From an uncultured Alistipes sp. (GTDB lineage: Bacteria; Bacteroidota; Bacteroidia; Bacteroidales; Rikenellaceae): a DNA stretch of 13,445 nt. Positions 6,899 through 13,388 of this stretch are shown here, in pieces. Location of the stretch: assembly GCA_900546005.1 (NCBI GenBank), contig URBJ01000058.1:1-13445 (forward strand), in the 5' to 3' direction. The notes beneath the pieces are model-generated. The model was not told the origin of the DNA. It worked only from the letters and a program-made list of their open reading frames with translations, and searched no databases. How positions within the stretch are numbered: position 1 is the stretch's first letter; each line of letters begins with the position of its first letter. The translations under genes were made by a program, and so were the position numbers.

Positions 6899-7897
6899 TT
6901 ACTCCGTTTTTCCGGAGTAGAGGCGACCCTGTCGCGTGTCGCGCTCTTCGAGTCGTTTCTCGAAGAGATTCCACAGCTGTTCGTTGCGGATCAAACCCCA
7001 TGTCGGACCGGCATGGAACCGAGGTGGGGCCTCTCCTGCGAAGCGTTCGATGACCAGATCGGGACGTAACCGTTCGAGCATGTCGATGAAAAAGTCGATG
7101 TAGGTCTCCTTGTCGGGAAAATGGAAGCGTTCCGGATAGCGCGTAAACTCTTCGGCCATCGGGGTGTTTTTGAAAAGCTGCAGTTGGTGGAACTTAACCG
7201 TGTTCAGGGGAAGAGCGTTGATCGCATCCGTCTGATCGAGCATCATCTGTCGGGTTTCGCCGGGCAGTCCGAGGATGAAATGGGCGCCGGTGTGGATGCC
7301 TCGTGCCGCAGTCAGCTCCAATGTCCGTCGTGCACAAGCGAAATCATGCCCCCGATTGATCGAAGCCAAGGTCGTGTCGTAGCACGATTCGATGCCGTAT
7401 TCGATGACTACGTAGTAGTGTTCGGCCAGCGAGGCAAAGTAGTCGAGTTTGCGTTCGTCGATGCAGTCGGGACGTGTTCCGACAATGATGCCTGCGATTT
7501 GGGGCAGTTCGAACGCTTGCGAAAAAATCTCTTGCAGCCGCTCCAGCGGCGCGTATGTGTTAGAATACGACTGAAAATAAGCAAGGTATTTTTCTGCACT
7601 GCGGTAGCGCTTTTGATGAAATTCGATCCCCTCTTCGAGTTGTTGGCGAATGCTTTTTTGTGGCGTGCAATAGGAGGGGGAAAAAGCATCGTTATTGCAG
7701 AAGGTGCACCCTCCGGTGGATAACGAACCATCCCGGTTAGGACAGGTGAAACCTGCATTGACCGACAGCTTTTGCATGCGGGTTCCGAAAAGCCTACGGA
7801 AGTATCCGGAATAGCTGTTGTATCTTCTTCCGTCTCCCCATGGGTATATTGAACGTGTCGCGGGCATAGTATTGGATTTGCCGAGGATATCGGTCAT
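6899..7897 (-). CDS. TIGR01212-family radical SAM protein (YhcC/YtqA-like)
   Basis: The protein is 332 residues from ATG 7897; an in-frame ATG at 7867 would give 322. The radical SAM cluster motif is the family's spaced form, with Cys52, Cys64 and Cys67 in FTCPNRDGSLSTGGCTFCNN (C-x11-C-x2-C). Other family marks are QKLSVNAGF (42-50), FQSYSNTYAPLERL, GTRPDC, the SAM-binding EYGIES, GAHFILGLPGE and KFHQL. Homologues include E. coli YhcC and B. subtilis YtqA; to my knowledge YtqA has been linked to modification of the side chain on the tRNA wobble uridine, so a tRNA-modification role is possible but unproven here. The 25-30 residues before the core are longer than in typical members. It lies 140 bp upstream of oxyR and 115 bp downstream of the TPR-like gene, all on the minus strand. 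Confidence 0.9.
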   Translation of the reverse strand: MTDILGKSNTMPATRSIYPWGDGRRYNSYSGYFRRLFGTRMQKLSVNAGFTCPNRDGSLSTGGCTFCNNDAFSPSYCTPQKSIRQQLEEGIEFHQKRYRSAEKYLAYFQSYSNTYAPLERLQEIFSQAFELPQIAGIIVGTRPDCIDERKLDYFASLAEHYYVVIEYGIESCYDTTLASINRGHDFACARRTLELTAARGIHTGAHFILGLPGETRQMMLDQTDAINALPLNTVKFHQLQLFKNTPMAEEFTRYPERFHFPDKETYIDFFIDMLERLRPDLVIERFAGEAPPRFHAGPTWGLIRNEQLWNLFEKRLEERDTRQGRLYSGKTE

Positions 7898-8012
7898 TTG
7901 CGATGATGAGATTAACTGTATGATCTGGTGTTACCGGAGTGTATTGGAAAGAGGACAATGTGATGTGTCGTAGTAAAGGTACATACGACAAGGTCTTCTT
8001 CTCTTATTGATT

Positions 8013-8717
8013 TTAGTGAGACGTCAGAGCTTCGATAAAACCGGGAAATAAGTGCCACAGATGCTCGGTCTGTAACCACAATTCACGGGCCAGTGTCTGA
8101 CGAGTCGGTTTCTCACTTTCTATGTCGGTCAGGTATTCTGGGGTTACTTCGTGGCGGTTGGCGATAAATTCGGCGTAGAATATCGGAAAGCTCTTTTTGA
8201 AGTGGATCAGCTCTCCCTGAGGAAGCTTTCCGGTCTGGCGGAATTCGCTCCACAGTTTCAGAATCTCCTTCTCGGGATATTTGTCGCTGATGTCGTTGAT
8301 CACCTCGCCGAAGAGTTCATACTCTTCCAATGCTACATAGCTGAATGCCAGTGGGGTCGTTGCTTCGAGGTGGTCTTCGGGATCCAGATCGAGCAGCATC
8401 TCCATCAATCCGGCAGCCATCTCGAAGTCGCCTACCAGAAAGTGGTCGATCGCCGACCGTTTCAGCAGCTCTAAGACAGGATGGTTATCCTCTTCATCCC
8501 AGTCCAGTTGCACCTCGTCTTCGTCCGGAATAAGGTCAACCAGCTTTTTTACAGCGTCATATCGCAGGTTGCAGGCACGTTCGATGTCGCCGTGTCGTTC
8601 GCAGTTGCGGGATTGATCCAATATGGCTGCAAAGTCGTATGCAGCATCGGTACCTTCCGGATAGGTAATCACATAGGCATTTCCGGCAGTCGGAAGGAAA
8701 CAGGGTGTATTCGCCAT
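8013..8717 (-). CDS. Conserved hypothetical protein with TPR-like helices
   Basis: From ATG 8717 the protein is 234 residues, soluble, acidic and largely helical, with no signal peptide or membrane segment. The stretch from about 70 to 140 has the alternating helix pattern of tetratricopeptide repeats: AIDHFLVGDFEMAAGLMEML, then LDLDPEDH, then AFSYVALEEYELFGEVIND. TPR proteins usually act as scaffolds. The frame is open to an earlier ATG at 8807, but the perfect -7 box at 8766-8759 lies inside that extension, so the shorter start is chosen. The N-terminal 25 residues and the C-terminal 60 (Trp-rich near WLQTEHLWHLFPGF) are outside the repeat. I recognise the type from other Bacteroidales but know no function. 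Confidence 0.75.
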   Translation of the reverse strand: MANTPCFLPTAGNAYVITYPEGTDAAYDFAAILDQSRNCERHGDIERACNLRYDAVKKLVDLIPDEDEVQLDWDEEDNHPVLELLKRSAIDHFLVGDFEMAAGLMEMLLDLDPEDHLEATTPLAFSYVALEEYELFGEVINDISDKYPEKEILKLWSEFRQTGKLPQGELIHFKKSFPIFYAEFIANRHEVTPEYLTDIESEKPTRQTLARELWLQTEHLWHLFPGFIEALTSH

Positions 8718-8758
8718 TTCGGGTAGAGTTAACTTCGGATCGGCATGTAAAACCGCCT

Positions 8759-8766
8759 CAAAGATA
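8759..8766 (-). promoter_or_regulatory. -7 box TATCTTTG for the TPR-like gene
   Basis: Minus-strand TATCTTTG is a perfect TAnnTTTG match 41 bp upstream of the chosen ATG at 8717. It decides the start: the longer reading from 8807 would place the promoter inside the coding region. No clear -33 TTTG was found. Confidence 0.5.
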
Positions 8767-8806
8767 CGATTTTTTAGATAAAGACTGCATGATCGCGAAA
8801 AAATCA

Positions 8807-8814
8807 TAATTTTG
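8807..8814 (+). promoter_or_regulatory. -7 box TAATTTTG for the AraC-family gene
   Basis: TAATTTTG is a perfect TAnnTTTG match 28 bp upstream of the ATG at 8843, giving a leader of about 20 nt. It is divergent from the minus-strand box at 8759-8766, with 40 bp between the two. No clear -33 was found. Confidence 0.5.
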
Positions 8815-8842
8815 CGGACATAAACCAGTAGCGCGAAGTGTC

Positions 8843-9784
8843 ATGGGAGAGGCCCGTTGTAATAATGAATCCAAGTATTTGATATCTACCGAGGAGGACG
8901 AGTTGTGGGGACTGGTGGTTACCAGTGTGGGGAGCCAGCAGATCTCGGCCAAGGAGGAGTATCCACCGGCCGGACATCCGCAAGGGTATGCGTTCAATGT
9001 CGACGAAGGACGGATTCTGAGTGAGTATCAGCTGCTCTACATCACCGACGGGGAGGGTATCTTCACCTATGGCGATTCGCGGGAGTCGCAGCTGATTACC
9101 GAGGGCAAGATGTTCTTCCTCTTCCCGGGCGTGTGGCACACCTATCGTCCTTTTGCCAACAGCGGGTGGAAGGAGTATTGGATCGGTTTCAAGGGGTCGA
9201 TGATCGACCGGATCGTCGATGAGGGCTTTTTCCTGAATCAGGCTCCGGTGTTCAATATCGGGCTCAACGAACGTATTGTGGATCTGTATATTAAAGCCTT
9301 GGATATTGCCGGAGAGGAGCGGTCGGGATTTCAGCAGGCACTGGCCGGAATCGTAATGCACATGTTGGGACTGATGTACTATCGTCATCGGACCCGGGAC
9401 TTTGTCGACGAGAATACGATCCAGAAGATCAACAAGGCGAAAATCATCATGCGCGAGGGGATCTACGAGAACCTGTCGGCCAAGGATGTGGCCGATCGCC
9501 TGCATACCAGTTATTCGGGATTCCGCAAGGCGTTCAAGGAGTTCACGGGTACGTCCCCGGCCCAATATATGCAGGAGCTCAAGCTCAACGAAGCAAAATT
9601 GCTCCTGACAACGACGACTCGGCCGGTCAAGGATATCTCGTATAGTTTGAAGTACGAGAATCCGGAGTACTTTTCGATGTTTTTCAAGCGTCGGACCTCG
9701 AAAACGCCGCTCGAGTATCGGAATCAGAGCCGGAGACATGGTAAGGAGGATCGCGAGGAGTCCGATGAAAAGATGTCGAAATAA
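8843..9784 (+). CDS. AraC/XylS-family transcriptional regulator with cupin sensor domain
   Basis: The 313-residue protein has an N-terminal AraC-type cupin at about 20-130: ITDGEGIFTYG, then ITEGKMFFLFPGVWHTYRP at 85-103, the usual double-glycine and PG-x-WH pattern. The C-terminal double helix-turn-helix is at 193-293: LSAKDVADRLHTSYSGFRKAFK at 211-232 and VKDISYSLKYENPEYFSMFFKR at 262-283, closing with the family's SKTPLEYR. Such regulators usually bind a sugar or similar small molecule through the cupin and activate transport or catabolic genes. No sugar operon is adjacent, so the target is unknown. The C-terminal 20 residues are highly charged and beyond the family core. serB follows after 35 bp on the same strand. 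Confidence 0.9.
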   Translation: MGEARCNNESKYLISTEEDELWGLVVTSVGSQQISAKEEYPPAGHPQGYAFNVDEGRILSEYQLLYITDGEGIFTYGDSRESQLITEGKMFFLFPGVWHTYRPFANSGWKEYWIGFKGSMIDRIVDEGFFLNQAPVFNIGLNERIVDLYIKALDIAGEERSGFQQALAGIVMHMLGLMYYRHRTRDFVDENTIQKINKAKIIMREGIYENLSAKDVADRLHTSYSGFRKAFKEFTGTSPAQYMQELKLNEAKLLLTTTTRPVKDISYSLKYENPEYFSMFFKRRTSKTPLEYRNQSRRHGKEDREESDEKMSK

Positions 9785-9819
9785 GTCTATATATAATAAG
9801 GTAAATAACAAACAAACGA

Positions 9820-11064
9820 ATGATGGCAGAGCAAGACAAGCAGGTCGAAATTATTCAGATCAACATATCCGGGGAGGACAAGCCCGGTTTGACCTCTTCG
9901 TTGACAGAGATATTGGCACGCTATGATGCAATGATTCTCGATATCGGACAGGCTAATATACACCAGACGTTGTCGATGGGTATTTTGTTCAAAACCGATT
10001 CCGAGCGTGCTGGAGATATTATGAAAGACCTCCTTTTCAAGGCGTATGAACTCGGAATACAGGTACGGTTCAAACCGATCTCTTCCGAAATGTATGAACA
10101 ATGGGTCAGCATGCAAGGTAAGAACCGATATATTATTACGGTATTGGGTCGAAAATTGACAGCTCAGCAGATCGCAGCGGTAACAGGGGTCGTCGCAGAG
10201 CAAGGCTTGAATATCGATTCAATCTTGCGGTTAACCGGACGGGTCCCTTTGAAAGTCGATGCACGTACACCTAAATCTTGTATAGAACTTTCTGTCCGGG
10301 GAAACCCTCATGACCGCCAGGGAATGCAGTCCCGTTTTATGCAGTTGTCCACAGAGATGGGGGTGGATATCTCTTTCCAAGAGGACAATATGTTCCGTCG
10401 TTCTCGAAGGTTGATCTGTTTCGATATGGATTCGACGCTGATTGAAACAGAAGTGATCGATGAGTTGGCCGAACGGGCCGGAGTCGGTGCTCAGGTGCGG
10501 GCCATTACCGAGAGTGCCATGCGGGGAGAGATCGACTTTCAGGAGAGCTTTACGCGGCGTGTGGCCATGTTGAAGGGGCTGGACGAATCGGTTCTCGAGG
10601 ATATTGCGGCCCACTTGCCCTACACGGAGGGGTTGGACCGTTTGATGCATATCCTCAAGCGGCTCGGTTTCAAAACGGCGATTCTTTCCGGAGGGTTTAC
10701 CTATTTCGGTAACTATCTGCGGCGCAAATACGGATTCGATTATGTCTATGCCAACGAATTGGAGATCGAGGATGGTAAGCTGACCGGACGCTATGTCGGC
10801 GATATTGTCGACGGCAAACGGAAGGCCGAATTGCTGCGGCTGATCTCTCAGGTAGAGAATGTCGATATCGAACAGACAATTGCCGTCGGCGACGGAGCGA
10901 ACGACCTGCCGATGCTCAGTGTAGCCGGACTTGGAATCGCTTTCCATGCGAAACCGAAAGTTAAGGCGACAGCCGGTCAGTCTCTTTCTACGATAGGATT
11001 GGATGGAATTCTGTATTTCTTGGGGTATAAGGATTCTTATCTGGATGACAAACGTTTTGTGTAA
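9820..11064 (+). CDS. serB: Phosphoserine phosphatase with two N-terminal ACT domains
   Basis: SerB performs the last step of serine synthesis, hydrolysing O-phospho-L-serine to L-serine and phosphate. The 414-residue protein has two ACT domains (about 8-88 and 104-187), typical of long Bacteroidetes and actinobacterial SerB and likely to sense serine. The HAD phosphatase core has motif I FDMDSTLIETEVIDEL (nucleophile Asp202, general acid/base Asp204), motif II Ser290 in LSGGFT, motif III Lys333 in DGKRK, and motif IV GDGANDLPML with Asp358 and Asp362. All catalytic residues are present. ATG 9820 and ATG 9823 are both possible starts. The gap from araC is 35 bp, A-rich and without a TAnnTTTG box, so readthrough from araC is likely. 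Transcription ends at the strong hairpin at 11122-11154. Confidence 0.96.
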   Translation: MMAEQDKQVEIIQINISGEDKPGLTSSLTEILARYDAMILDIGQANIHQTLSMGILFKTDSERAGDIMKDLLFKAYELGIQVRFKPISSEMYEQWVSMQGKNRYIITVLGRKLTAQQIAAVTGVVAEQGLNIDSILRLTGRVPLKVDARTPKSCIELSVRGNPHDRQGMQSRFMQLSTEMGVDISFQEDNMFRRSRRLICFDMDSTLIETEVIDELAERAGVGAQVRAITESAMRGEIDFQESFTRRVAMLKGLDESVLEDIAAHLPYTEGLDRLMHILKRLGFKTAILSGGFTYFGNYLRRKYGFDYVYANELEIEDGKLTGRYVGDIVDGKRKAELLRLISQVENVDIEQTIAVGDGANDLPMLSVAGLGIAFHAKPKVKATAGQSLSTIGLDGILYFLGYKDSYLDDKRFV

Positions 11065-11121
11065 TAGTTTGGTATGCAGATTATAATAAGGTGTAGATAT
11101 TAAATTGTCGATTTATTGCAG

Positions 11122-11155
11122 AAAACCCGAAAACTTTTTTAGTTTTCGGGTTTTT
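11122..11155 (+). terminator. Intrinsic terminator of serB (14-bp perfect stem)
   Basis: AAAACCCGAAAACT (11122-11135) pairs perfectly with AGTTTTCGGGTTTT (11141-11154) across a five-T loop, followed by another T. The A run on the 5' side means it could also act in the opposite direction. It begins 57 bp after the serB stop and sits directly upstream of the tetR -7 box. Confidence 0.9.
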
Positions 11156-11160
11156 GTATA

Positions 11161-11168
11161 TATCTTTG
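11161..11168 (+). promoter_or_regulatory. -7 box TATCTTTG of the tetR-family gene
   Basis: TATCTTTG is a perfect TAnnTTTG match 22 bp upstream of the tetR ATG and only six bases past the last T of the serB terminator stem. The -33 region would lie inside the terminator loop and 3' arm, where only imperfect TTTG-like T-rich sequence exists. Confidence 0.55.
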
Positions 11169-11190
11169 CGGCGGAATAGTAAAAACAATT

Positions 11191-11859
11191 ATGATGTTGC
11201 GAGACCGAATAATTGAAGAAACGACAGCTCTGTTTGTTTATAACGGATTGAAATCGACGCGCATGGATGATATTGCCTCTGAGTTGGGTATTTCTAAGCG
11301 TACGATTTATGAGCAATTCAATGATCGAGAAAGCTTGATCGAGGCATGTGCTCGTCATTTTTTTGAGACGAAGGATGCGCATCATCAACAACGTGTGTCT
11401 GGTGCACACGATATTATCGAGGCCTTTATTTTGTTGTTGGAGGATTGGGACGAAATGATGAAGACCGATATGAACTTCATGAAGGATCTGGCTCGTTTCT
11501 ATCCGGCTATCCATAAAAAGATTCAAGAGGAGAATCATCTTCGGGTACGCGAACGCCTGAAAGCTTCTTTACAGCAGGCGGTGGATGAAGGAATCTTTAA
11601 ACCGGGCCTGAATTTGGATTTCACGGTAGTGGCATTGATGTCATCGATCAGTACGGTTTTTATCACGCCATCGGTATATGAAGAGGTAAAAGTGTCGATG
11701 CTCGACGCGTTCAAATATATTACGATATTGTTTTTCAGGGGTATATCGACGGAAAAGGGGATTCAGCTGATTGATGAAACTTACGGAAAATATTTTTCGA
11801 AAGAGTTGTTCAGTGTCGGGATCGCAAAGCCGTCTGAAGAGAAAACGATAGGTATTTAA
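11191..11859 (+). CDS. TetR/AcrR-family transcriptional regulator
   Basis: The 222-residue protein has a standard TetR N-terminal DNA-binding domain at about 4-50: RIIEETTALFVYNGLKSTRM, then DDIASELGISKRTIYEQFNDRESL. The helix-turn-helix recognition helix is ISKRTIYEQF. The rest is the helical ligand/dimer domain, variable in this family, with no ligand predictable. ATG 11191 and ATG 11194 are both possible. The leader after the -7 box at 11161-11168 is about 15 nt. It is 125 bp upstream of the hemerythrin-like gene on the same strand, separated by a region with two palindromes and promoter boxes, so it may control that operon. Direct evidence for the target is absent. Confidence 0.88.
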   Translation: MMLRDRIIEETTALFVYNGLKSTRMDDIASELGISKRTIYEQFNDRESLIEACARHFFETKDAHHQQRVSGAHDIIEAFILLLEDWDEMMKTDMNFMKDLARFYPAIHKKIQEENHLRVRERLKASLQQAVDEGIFKPGLNLDFTVVALMSSISTVFITPSVYEEVKVSMLDAFKYITILFFRGISTEKGIQLIDETYGKYFSKELFSVGIAKPSEEKTIGI

Positions 11860-11872
11860 CTCCTGCTTAAAC

Positions 11873-11884
11873 CCTAATATTAGG
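11873..11884. promoter_or_regulatory. 12-bp perfect palindrome (candidate operator)
   Basis: CCTAATATTAGG is a perfect palindrome 14 bp after the tetR stop and 3 bp before the candidate -33 TTTG at 11888-11891. Its position suits a TetR-type or other dimeric regulator acting on the hemerythrin-like operon. I saw no second copy upstream of tetR. Confidence 0.35.
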
Positions 11885-11887
11885 TAT

Positions 11888-11917
11888 TTTGTTTGGGTGT
11901 TCGGAGAGCTACCTTTG
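11888..11917 (+). promoter_or_regulatory. Upstream promoter (P1) of the hemerythrin-like operon
   Basis: TTTG (11888-11891) is followed after 18 nt by TACCTTTG (11910-11917), a perfect TAnnTTTG. This is the most complete -33/-7 pair in the window. The -7 box lies within the inverted repeat TTCGGAG (11900-11906) / CTCCGAA (11924-11930). Confidence 0.5.
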
Positions 11918-11930
11918 GGGTAACTCCGAA
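11900..11930. promoter_or_regulatory. Inverted repeat enclosing the P1 -7 box (operator or RNA hairpin)
   Basis: TTCGGAG (11900-11906) and CTCCGAA (11924-11930) are perfect 7-bp arms. Inside them TACC (11910-11913) and GGTA (11919-11922) can also pair, giving a stem-loop in RNA. There is no T run after it, so a tetR terminator is unlikely. As DNA, a protein bound here would cover the -7 box of P1. Confidence 0.4.
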
Positions 11931-11946
11931 GACCCGTGAAATCGTA

Positions 11947-11954
11947 TATCTTTG
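11947..11954 (+). promoter_or_regulatory. Downstream -7 box (P2) of the hemerythrin-like operon
   Basis: TATCTTTG is a perfect TAnnTTTG, the same octamer as the tetR box, 30 bp before the ATG at 11985. No TTTG is seen at -33. A good Shine-Dalgarno-like AAGAGGTG (11973-11980) precedes the ATG by 4 nt, which is unusual in Bacteroidetes and suggests efficient translation. Confidence 0.5.
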
Positions 11955-11984
11955 TAGTGAGAATTAAACATTAAGAGGTGATTT

Positions 11985-12680
11985 ATGTACAGATTGGGAA
12001 AATACAATGCTGACGATCGGATGAGCGATTTGGTATGTGCGAATTATCCTATTTTGCTTGTAATGAGTCGTTTCGGTATTGCGTTGGGCTTCGGAGACAA
12101 AACCATAGGACAGGTTTGTAAAGAGAGTCGGGTCGATACGGATACCTTTTTGGCGGTGGTCAACCTGTTGCTTGAGGAGGAACATCCGGTCAGTGCCGGA
12201 GATTATGTTTTTTCGATCGACGCTTTGGTGACCTATCTGCACAACTCGCACGACTACTTTTTGGGATTCAGACTACCGAAGATCCGAAGCAAACTGGTTG
12301 AGGCGATTGATTGCCGGAGCGATGTGTCGCAGGCAATTCTCCGTTTTTACGATCAGTACGTGGAGGAGGTTCAGAAGCACATGAAGTATGAAGAACAGGT
12401 TGTGTTTCCGTATGTCCGAGCATTGCTCGAGGATGGGGACCGTGGTGGATATAGCATCGACATTTTCCGGAGCCGCCATGATCAGGTCGAAGCCCGATTG
12501 ACTGAACTGAAAAATATTATTATCAAGTATTATCCGGCAGACAGCGGCAATGAATTGAACAGTGTATTGTTCGATATTTTCACTTGTGCGCAGGATTTGG
12601 CTTCGCATAACTATATCGAGGATTACCTGTTTGTGCCGAGTATTGTCGAGCTGGAGCGTCAAAAGAGAGGCGATCGATGA
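11985..12680 (+). CDS. Hemerythrin-like di-iron protein (RIC/YtfE/ScdA type) lacking the N-terminal Cys pair
   Basis: The 231-residue protein is built like the RIC (repair of iron centres) family: an N-terminal helical domain (about 8-65) and a four-helix hemerythrin domain (about 75-225). Possible di-iron ligands are His86 (with His89 nearby in HNSH), His132 and Glu136 in KHMKYEEQ, His165 in SRHD, and His208 and Glu212 in SHNYIED. The spacings (46, 4, 33, 43, 4) closely follow the ligands of E. coli YtfE. In YtfE the N-terminal domain carries an adjacent Cys-Cys; here the corresponding place reads LGFGDKT, with lone cysteines at 18 and 45, so the repair chemistry of YtfE may be lost. Sensing of O2, NO or redox state is the likely role (inference). 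ATGA overlap with the next gene implies coupled translation. Confidence 0.85.
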   Translation: MYRLGKYNADDRMSDLVCANYPILLVMSRFGIALGFGDKTIGQVCKESRVDTDTFLAVVNLLLEEEHPVSAGDYVFSIDALVTYLHNSHDYFLGFRLPKIRSKLVEAIDCRSDVSQAILRFYDQYVEEVQKHMKYEEQVVFPYVRALLEDGDRGGYSIDIFRSRHDQVEARLTELKNIIIKYYPADSGNELNSVLFDIFTCAQDLASHNYIEDYLFVPSIVELERQKRGDR

Positions 12681-13291
12681 GTGTTGTAGTAAAAATAGCT
12701 GTGGTGGAACCCTCCGTGATTATTCGTAGTGGGTTGTTGGCTGTATTGAAACGGTTGCCGGCCTTCGAAGCTGAAATCGTCGAGATAGCCGACCTTACAC
12801 AGTTGATCTCGACCTTGAATTGGAGAAAGCCCGATGTCTTGATTGTTAATCCGGCTTTCTTGGGTGTTTTTTCTCTTCAGCAGGTCAAGAACGAATCGAA
12901 ATGCAGGCAGATGCGCTGTATTGCTTTACAGAATGGATCGATTGACAGTTCCGTATTGCGACCGTATGACGAGACGATCTCGATTTACGATTCGGCCGAA
13001 CAGATTCGGGAAAAGCTCTTTCGGGTGACACACGATACGGTACGGGAAGAGTCGAGGGAGGAGAGCCTCAGCGATCGGGAAAAGGAGATTGTTGTCGGTG
13101 TTGTCAAGGGATTGACCAATAAACAGATTGCCGATCAGTTGTGCCTTTCTACCCATACGGTTATTACTCACCGAAGAAACATTGCAGCCAAGCTTCAGAT
13201 ACATAGTCCGGCTGGATTGACGATTTATGCCATTGTGAATAAGTTGGTGGAGTTGAATGAAGTGAAAGATATGATCCGACGCAATGAGTGA
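12677..13291 (+). CDS. LuxR/NarL-type regulator with degenerate receiver domain
   Basis: The 204-residue protein has a receiver-like N-terminus (about 5-115) and a LuxR helix-turn-helix at 131-190 (LSDREKEIVVGVVKGLTNKQIADQL, then STHTVITHRRNIAAKL). The HTH is canonical. The receiver is not: the phosphoacceptor position, normally Asp in a DxxMPG context, is Asn58 in VLIVNPAFLG; the acidic pair after beta-1 is reduced to Glu11-Pro12; and the conserved Lys near beta-5 appears to be Tyr104. Phosphorylation by a histidine kinase is therefore unlikely, and none is encoded nearby. The gene begins within the stop of the hemerythrin-like gene (ATGA), pointing to a joint function. Two cysteines (76, 81) lie in the receiver. 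It ends at 13291, and a terminator hairpin follows at 13360. Confidence 0.88.
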   Translation: MSVVVKIAVVEPSVIIRSGLLAVLKRLPAFEAEIVEIADLTQLISTLNWRKPDVLIVNPAFLGVFSLQQVKNESKCRQMRCIALQNGSIDSSVLRPYDETISIYDSAEQIREKLFRVTHDTVREESREESLSDREKEIVVGVVKGLTNKQIADQLCLSTHTVITHRRNIAAKLQIHSPAGLTIYAIVNKLVELNEVKDMIRRNE

Positions 13292-13359
13292 AAAGGTGCT
13301 GGGGCGGAGATCAATAGAAGAAGCAATAGGAAAGAAAAAGGATTTGAGAAAAAATGTAA

Positions 13360-13388
13360 GGGAGATCGTTCTTGATGAACGGTCTCCC
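13360..13388 (+). terminator. Terminator hairpin after the LuxR-type gene
   Basis: GGGAGATCGTTC (13360-13371) pairs with GAACGGTCTCCC (13377-13388) across a 5-nt loop: 12 pairs including one G-T. The tail TATTTGTGTT is T-rich but interrupted. It is 68 bp after the stop codon. Confidence 0.7.

Noticed and set aside
8804..9811. Minus-strand frame of 335 codons
   Set aside because: It is antisense to the whole AraC-family gene, which has complete cupin and HTH motifs.
10231..10947. Minus-strand frame of 238 codons
   Set aside because: It is antisense to the serB catalytic core; no domain is recognisable in it.
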